Below, one piece after another: positions 4,351-6,990 of a DNA stretch of 6,990 nucleotides. The DNA is taken from the NCBI GenBank assembly GCA_937864935.1, contig CALMDN010000171.1, forward strand, positions 1 through 6,990. The letters are read 5' to 3'. Made by a program: the position numbers and the translations under genes. The notes under the pieces were generated by a model. The model ran no database searches. It saw nothing but the letters and a program-made list of their open reading frames with translations, and was not told the origin of the DNA. The DNA is from an uncultured Bacteroidales bacterium (GTDB taxonomy: Bacteria > Bacteroidota > Bacteroidia > Bacteroidales > Lentimicrobiaceae). Each line of letters opens with the position of its first letter. The stretch's first letter is position 1.

Positions 4351-6990
4351 AAAATCTTTTTACATTGTTGCTCGCAATTCTGGCATTTGCTGGCTTTTCA
4401 AACCCGGTAAACAAAAAGACTGCGGAGCAGATCGCGTTGAATTATTACGCGCACTATGCGCCGTCTGCCATCTCAAACATTTCAGTAAGCAGTTCATCTG
4501 AAACTACTTACGAAGGAATTACCACTTTTTACACTTTTTCATTCAGTTCAGGGGGCTTTGTCATAGTTGCCGCCGACGATGCATCCCTTCCGGTACTGGC
4601 TTATGCTTTTGAAGGCAGTGGTGATACAGATTTCCTGAATCCGGCCGCAAAAGCCTGGCTGGATAGTTACAGCAGGCAGATTTCAGACATCAAGGCTGCC
4701 GGACTCAGCAATGCTGAAACCCGGCCGATGTGGGATAAAATCCTGGAAAACAGCCTGGAGCGTGAGATAATGGATGTCAGTCCCCTGCTCACAACCACCT
4801 GGGACCAGGGTTGCTATTACAATGCGCTGTGTCCGGCTGAATCCGGTGCAGGATTCGGATCGTGCAACCATGCCTGGACAGGCTGCGTGGCCACCACCAT
4901 GTCGCAGATTATGAAATACCATGCCTTCCCGACGAACGGAATAGGTTATCACTCCTACACCCATGAAACATATGGGCTGCAGAGTGCCAATTTTGGCATT
5001 ACCACCTACAACTTTGCCGCCATGCCCAACAATGTTACTTCTTCGAATACTGCGGTTGCGACCCTCATGTACCATGCCGGTGTTTCTGTCAATATGCAGT
5101 ATGGGGCCAGCGGTTCTGGGGCTTACAGCGAAGACGTACCCTTTGCCCTTGTCAATTTCTTCAACTATGCCCCTACCGCTGAATTAAAGAGCATCGCCGA
5201 TTACCCTGTGATGGCTGACTGGTGGGCATTGATCCGTGCCGATCTGGATGCCGGATTGCCGGTTTATTACGCTGGTTCAAGTACGGCCAGTGGCGGACAT
5301 GCCTGGGTTTGCGACGGCTACCGGCTGAGCGACAACAAGTTTCACTTCAACTGGGGCTGGTCGGGATCGTACAATGGTTATTTTGCCATCGGTGCACTGA
5401 ACCCCGGCGGGAACAATTTTAACGACGATAACCGCATTGTTACCGGCATTACCCCGGGCAACAATCCGGCTACCTGGCTGATCCAGAACAGCGGATTCAC
5501 TGCCGCTTCACGGGGAATCAGCTATGTGCATGCAGCTTCTGCGGCTGTAGCCTGGGCTACTGCTTACGATGGCAGCGGAAGTGGTGCCACCATCAACGAA
5601 TTTACCCGTACCACCAACGGCGGAGAAACCTGGACCACCGGTCAGGTTCTGGGTGGAAGTACTTACGGACTGGGCAACATCTGCGCCCTCAGCGAAAACC
5701 TTGCCTATGTTGCCGTGTACAACGGCACCGGAAACCAAAACAACACCTGCGGTGTTTATAAAACCAGCAACGGCGGGGTTACATGGACACAATTACCAGG
5801 CGCCCTGCAAGGCTCAGCTTCCTTCGCCAACAATGTTTATTTCTGGAACGAGCAGGAAGGCATGTGCCACGGGGATGTAAAAGACGGATATTTTGAAATA
5901 TACACAACCGTCAACGGAGGAGCGACCTGGCAAAGGGTACCCCAGGCCAACATCACCGGCGGGACACCTGTCAGCGGAGAAGGTGGCTGGACATCGGTGA
6001 TTGAAGCCGTAGGTGAAAACACCATCATGTTCGGTACCAACAAAAGCAAGGTTTACATCTCTGATGACCGTGGCTTCCACTGGCGGGTAACCAGTACCGG
6101 TATAACACCAGCTACCAACGGAGGGATCAATCTTATCGCCTTTACCGACCCGCTCAATGGCATTGTTGCGCAAACCCAGGGAACTTTTGCTGCAAAAAGG
6201 ACCTCGAATGGCGGAACTACCTGGGAAACCCTCACCCCTTCCGGACCGTTCCTGAAGAGCGATCTTTGTGCGGTTCCCGGTTCTCCGGATACCTATGTAT
6301 CAACCGGTGCGGCTGCCGGTGAAACCGGTGTATCTTACAGCTTCGATGGTGGACTCACCTGGACCTATTTTGGCGGTACCTCTGCCAAGCAGTTTCTGGC
6401 AGGTGATTTCTTCGACAACACCAGCGGCTATGTCGGCGGGTTCAACGAAAACCAGTACAACAGCGGAATGTACCGCATGATCGGGGAACTCGGCAGTGCT
6501 GCCAATGGCCCTGAAATTGAGATATCTCCACTTGAATTCAACTTTACCCTGCTTCAGGGTGAATCGGCATCCAGCGATCTTACCATTCACAATTCAGGAG
6601 ATGCCGCCCTGAACTGGGAAATCCTGATTGACCCGGGAAACACCACATGGCTTCAGACCAACCCTGTAACCGGAACCACCCCGGCCGGTGAAACCTCTGT
6701 CGTAGCCGTTTCTGCGGATGCTACGGAACTCGCACAGGGTACCTATGATGCATTTCTGGTTGTAACCAGCAACAGCATCAACAATCCGTCCATCGACATT
6801 CCCGTGAACCTTGAAGTTACCGGCGAAGTATTTGAAGCGCCCCAGAACCTGGTTGCCGAAACCATCGATTTCACAGTGAACCTGAGCTGGTCAGCACCGG
6901 GAGGTTCAGGAACCGAAGAACTCATCTACGACAACAATGGTACCTATACTGGTTCATACACTTACGAGGGATTTGCCATGTCAACCCATA
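4347..6990 (+). CDS. Secreted C10 (streptopain-like) cysteine peptidase with Asp-box propeller, Ig-like and Fn3-like modules (3' end missing)
   Basis: An 881-residue open frame with no stop before the window edge. Residues 1-18 are a signal peptide (Lys3, then a Leu/Ala/Phe core). Residues 23-120 resemble the Spi/C10 inhibitory prodomain, with GGFVIVAADD followed by PVLAYAFEG. Residues 148-355 are the peptidase: nucleophile Cys180 in GCVATTMSQIMKYH, His318 in GGHAWVCDGY, and the FNWGWSG segment with Asn335, Trp336 and Trp338, matching streptopain. Cys156, Cys162 and Cys173 cluster before the nucleophile and may form disulfides. Residues 380-715 carry six Asp-box repeats, predicted to form a beta-propeller. 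Residues 722-824 are an Ig-like/ASH-type domain (LTIHNSGDAALNWEI). From 831 an Fn3-like start (APQNLVAETIDFTVNLSW) runs into EELIYDNNG. Export through Sec, then release or surface attachment by type IX secretion, is likely, but the C-terminal sorting tail lies beyond the window. It is presumably an autoprocessed extracellular protease; targets are unknown. Confidence 0.93.
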   Translation, partial: MKNLFTLLLAILAFAGFSNPVNKKTAEQIALNYYAHYAPSAISNISVSSSSETTYEGITTFYTFSFSSGGFVIVAADDASLPVLAYAFEGSGDTDFLNPAAKAWLDSYSRQISDIKAAGLSNAETRPMWDKILENSLEREIMDVSPLLTTTWDQGCYYNALCPAESGAGFGSCNHAWTGCVATTMSQIMKYHAFPTNGIGYHSYTHETYGLQSANFGITTYNFAAMPNNVTSSNTAVATLMYHAGVSVNMQYGASGSGAYSEDVPFALVNFFNYAPTAELKSIADYPVMADWWALIRADLDAGLPVYYAGSSTASGGHAWVCDGYRLSDNKFHFNWGWSGSYNGYFAIGALNPGGNNFNDDNRIVTGITPGNNPATWLIQNSGFTAASRGISYVHAASAAVAWATAYDGSGSGATINEFTRTTNGGETWTTGQVLGGSTYGLGNICALSENLAYVAVYNGTGNQNNTCGVYKTSNGGVTWTQLPGALQGSASFANNVYFWNEQEGMCHGDVKDGYFEIYTTVNGGATWQRVPQANITGGTPVSGEGGWTSVIEAVGENTIMFGTNKSKVYISDDRGFHWRVTSTGITPATNGGINLIAFTDPLNGIVAQTQGTFAAKRTSNGGTTWETLTPSGPFLKSDLCAVPGSPDTYVSTGAAAGETGVSYSFDGGLTWTYFGGTSAKQFLAGDFFDNTSGYVGGFNENQYNSGMYRMIGELGSAANGPEIEISPLEFNFTLLQGESASSDLTIHNSGDAALNWEILIDPGNTTWLQTNPVTGTTPAGETSVVAVSADATELAQGTYDAFLVVTSNSINNPSIDIPVNLEVTGEVFEAPQNLVAETIDFTVNLSWSAPGGSGTEELIYDNNGTYTGSYTYEGFAMSTH
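5604..6371 (+). repeat. Six Asp-box (BNR/YCF48-like) repeats within the peptidase
   Basis: The motif [ST]-x-[ND]-[GR]-G-x-[TH]-W recurs as TTNGGETW, TSNGGVTW, TVNGGATW, SDDRGFHW, TSNGGTTW and SFDGGLTW. The closing Trp residues are 429, 480, 528, 579, 626 and 672, so the period is 46-51 residues. This is the signature of sialidase/Ycf48-type propeller blades, with each box in the turn between strands three and four. The fourth copy is the most divergent (Asp-Arg-Gly in place of Asn-Gly-Gly). Confidence 0.85.

Noticed and set aside
4298..4501. 67-codon open frame overlapping the peptidase start
   Set aside because: It overlaps the signal-peptide region of the peptidase in another frame and its product shows no domain.
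1..6990. CRISPR array, insertion sequence, tRNA/rRNA or phage genes
   Set aside because: No direct-repeat array, terminal inverted repeats, transposase-like frame, cloverleaf or rRNA-like stretch was seen on reading both strands.

Overview
The window looks like chromosomal DNA of a member of the Bacteroidetes (Bacteroidota), probably a Bacteroidales/Marinilabiliales-like anaerobe or an environmental relative. Four observations point there. There is a C10 (streptopain-type) peptidase with a Spi-like prodomain, followed by Asp-box, Ig-like and Fn3-like modules. A TAnnTTTG promoter element lies upstream of it. None of the starts that can be seen has a Shine-Dalgarno sequence. The metabolic enzymes are of types seen in this phylum. 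All genes are on the + strand, coding density is high, and no RNA gene, mobile element or CRISPR array was seen.

Left part (1-3520), a metabolic cluster: the 3' end of an isocitrate/isopropylmalate-family dehydrogenase that reads best as an NADP-type isocitrate dehydrogenase; a strong hairpin in the 75-nt gap; a 190-residue HD-fold protein lacking the His of its HD doublet; and a 601-residue single-chain hydro-lyase that joins a LeuC-type [4Fe-4S] large subunit to a LeuD-type swivelling small subunit. A textbook intrinsic terminator closes the cluster at about 3490-3520. The dehydrogenase and the hydro-lyase would catalyse consecutive steps: isomerisation of a tricarboxylate (citrate to isocitrate is the favoured reading), then oxidative decarboxylation to the 2-oxoacid. 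The HD protein between them is the functional unknown.

Middle (3546-4196): a free-standing HAD phosphatase of the phosphoglycolate phosphatase/5'-nucleotidase-like group, with all four HAD motifs intact.

Right part (4197-6990): a 150-nt intergenic region with three closely spaced TATCTTT elements, the last a good Bacteroidetes -7 box, a GC-rich leader hairpin, and a 26-codon leader ORF whose stop overlaps the next start as ATGA. It is followed by the first 881 codons of a large secreted protein: signal peptide, Spi-like propeptide, C10 cysteine protease domain with its Cys/His pair, six regularly spaced Asp-box repeats (a predicted beta-propeller), an Ig-like domain and the start of an Fn3-like module. 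The gene runs off the right edge.

Most of the window is recognisable biology. The points most worth a second look are the altered HD protein inside a TCA-type cluster, the fused hydro-lyase with an unusual YLAI specificity loop, the NADP-type signature of the dehydrogenase, and the protease-propeller architecture with its leader region.
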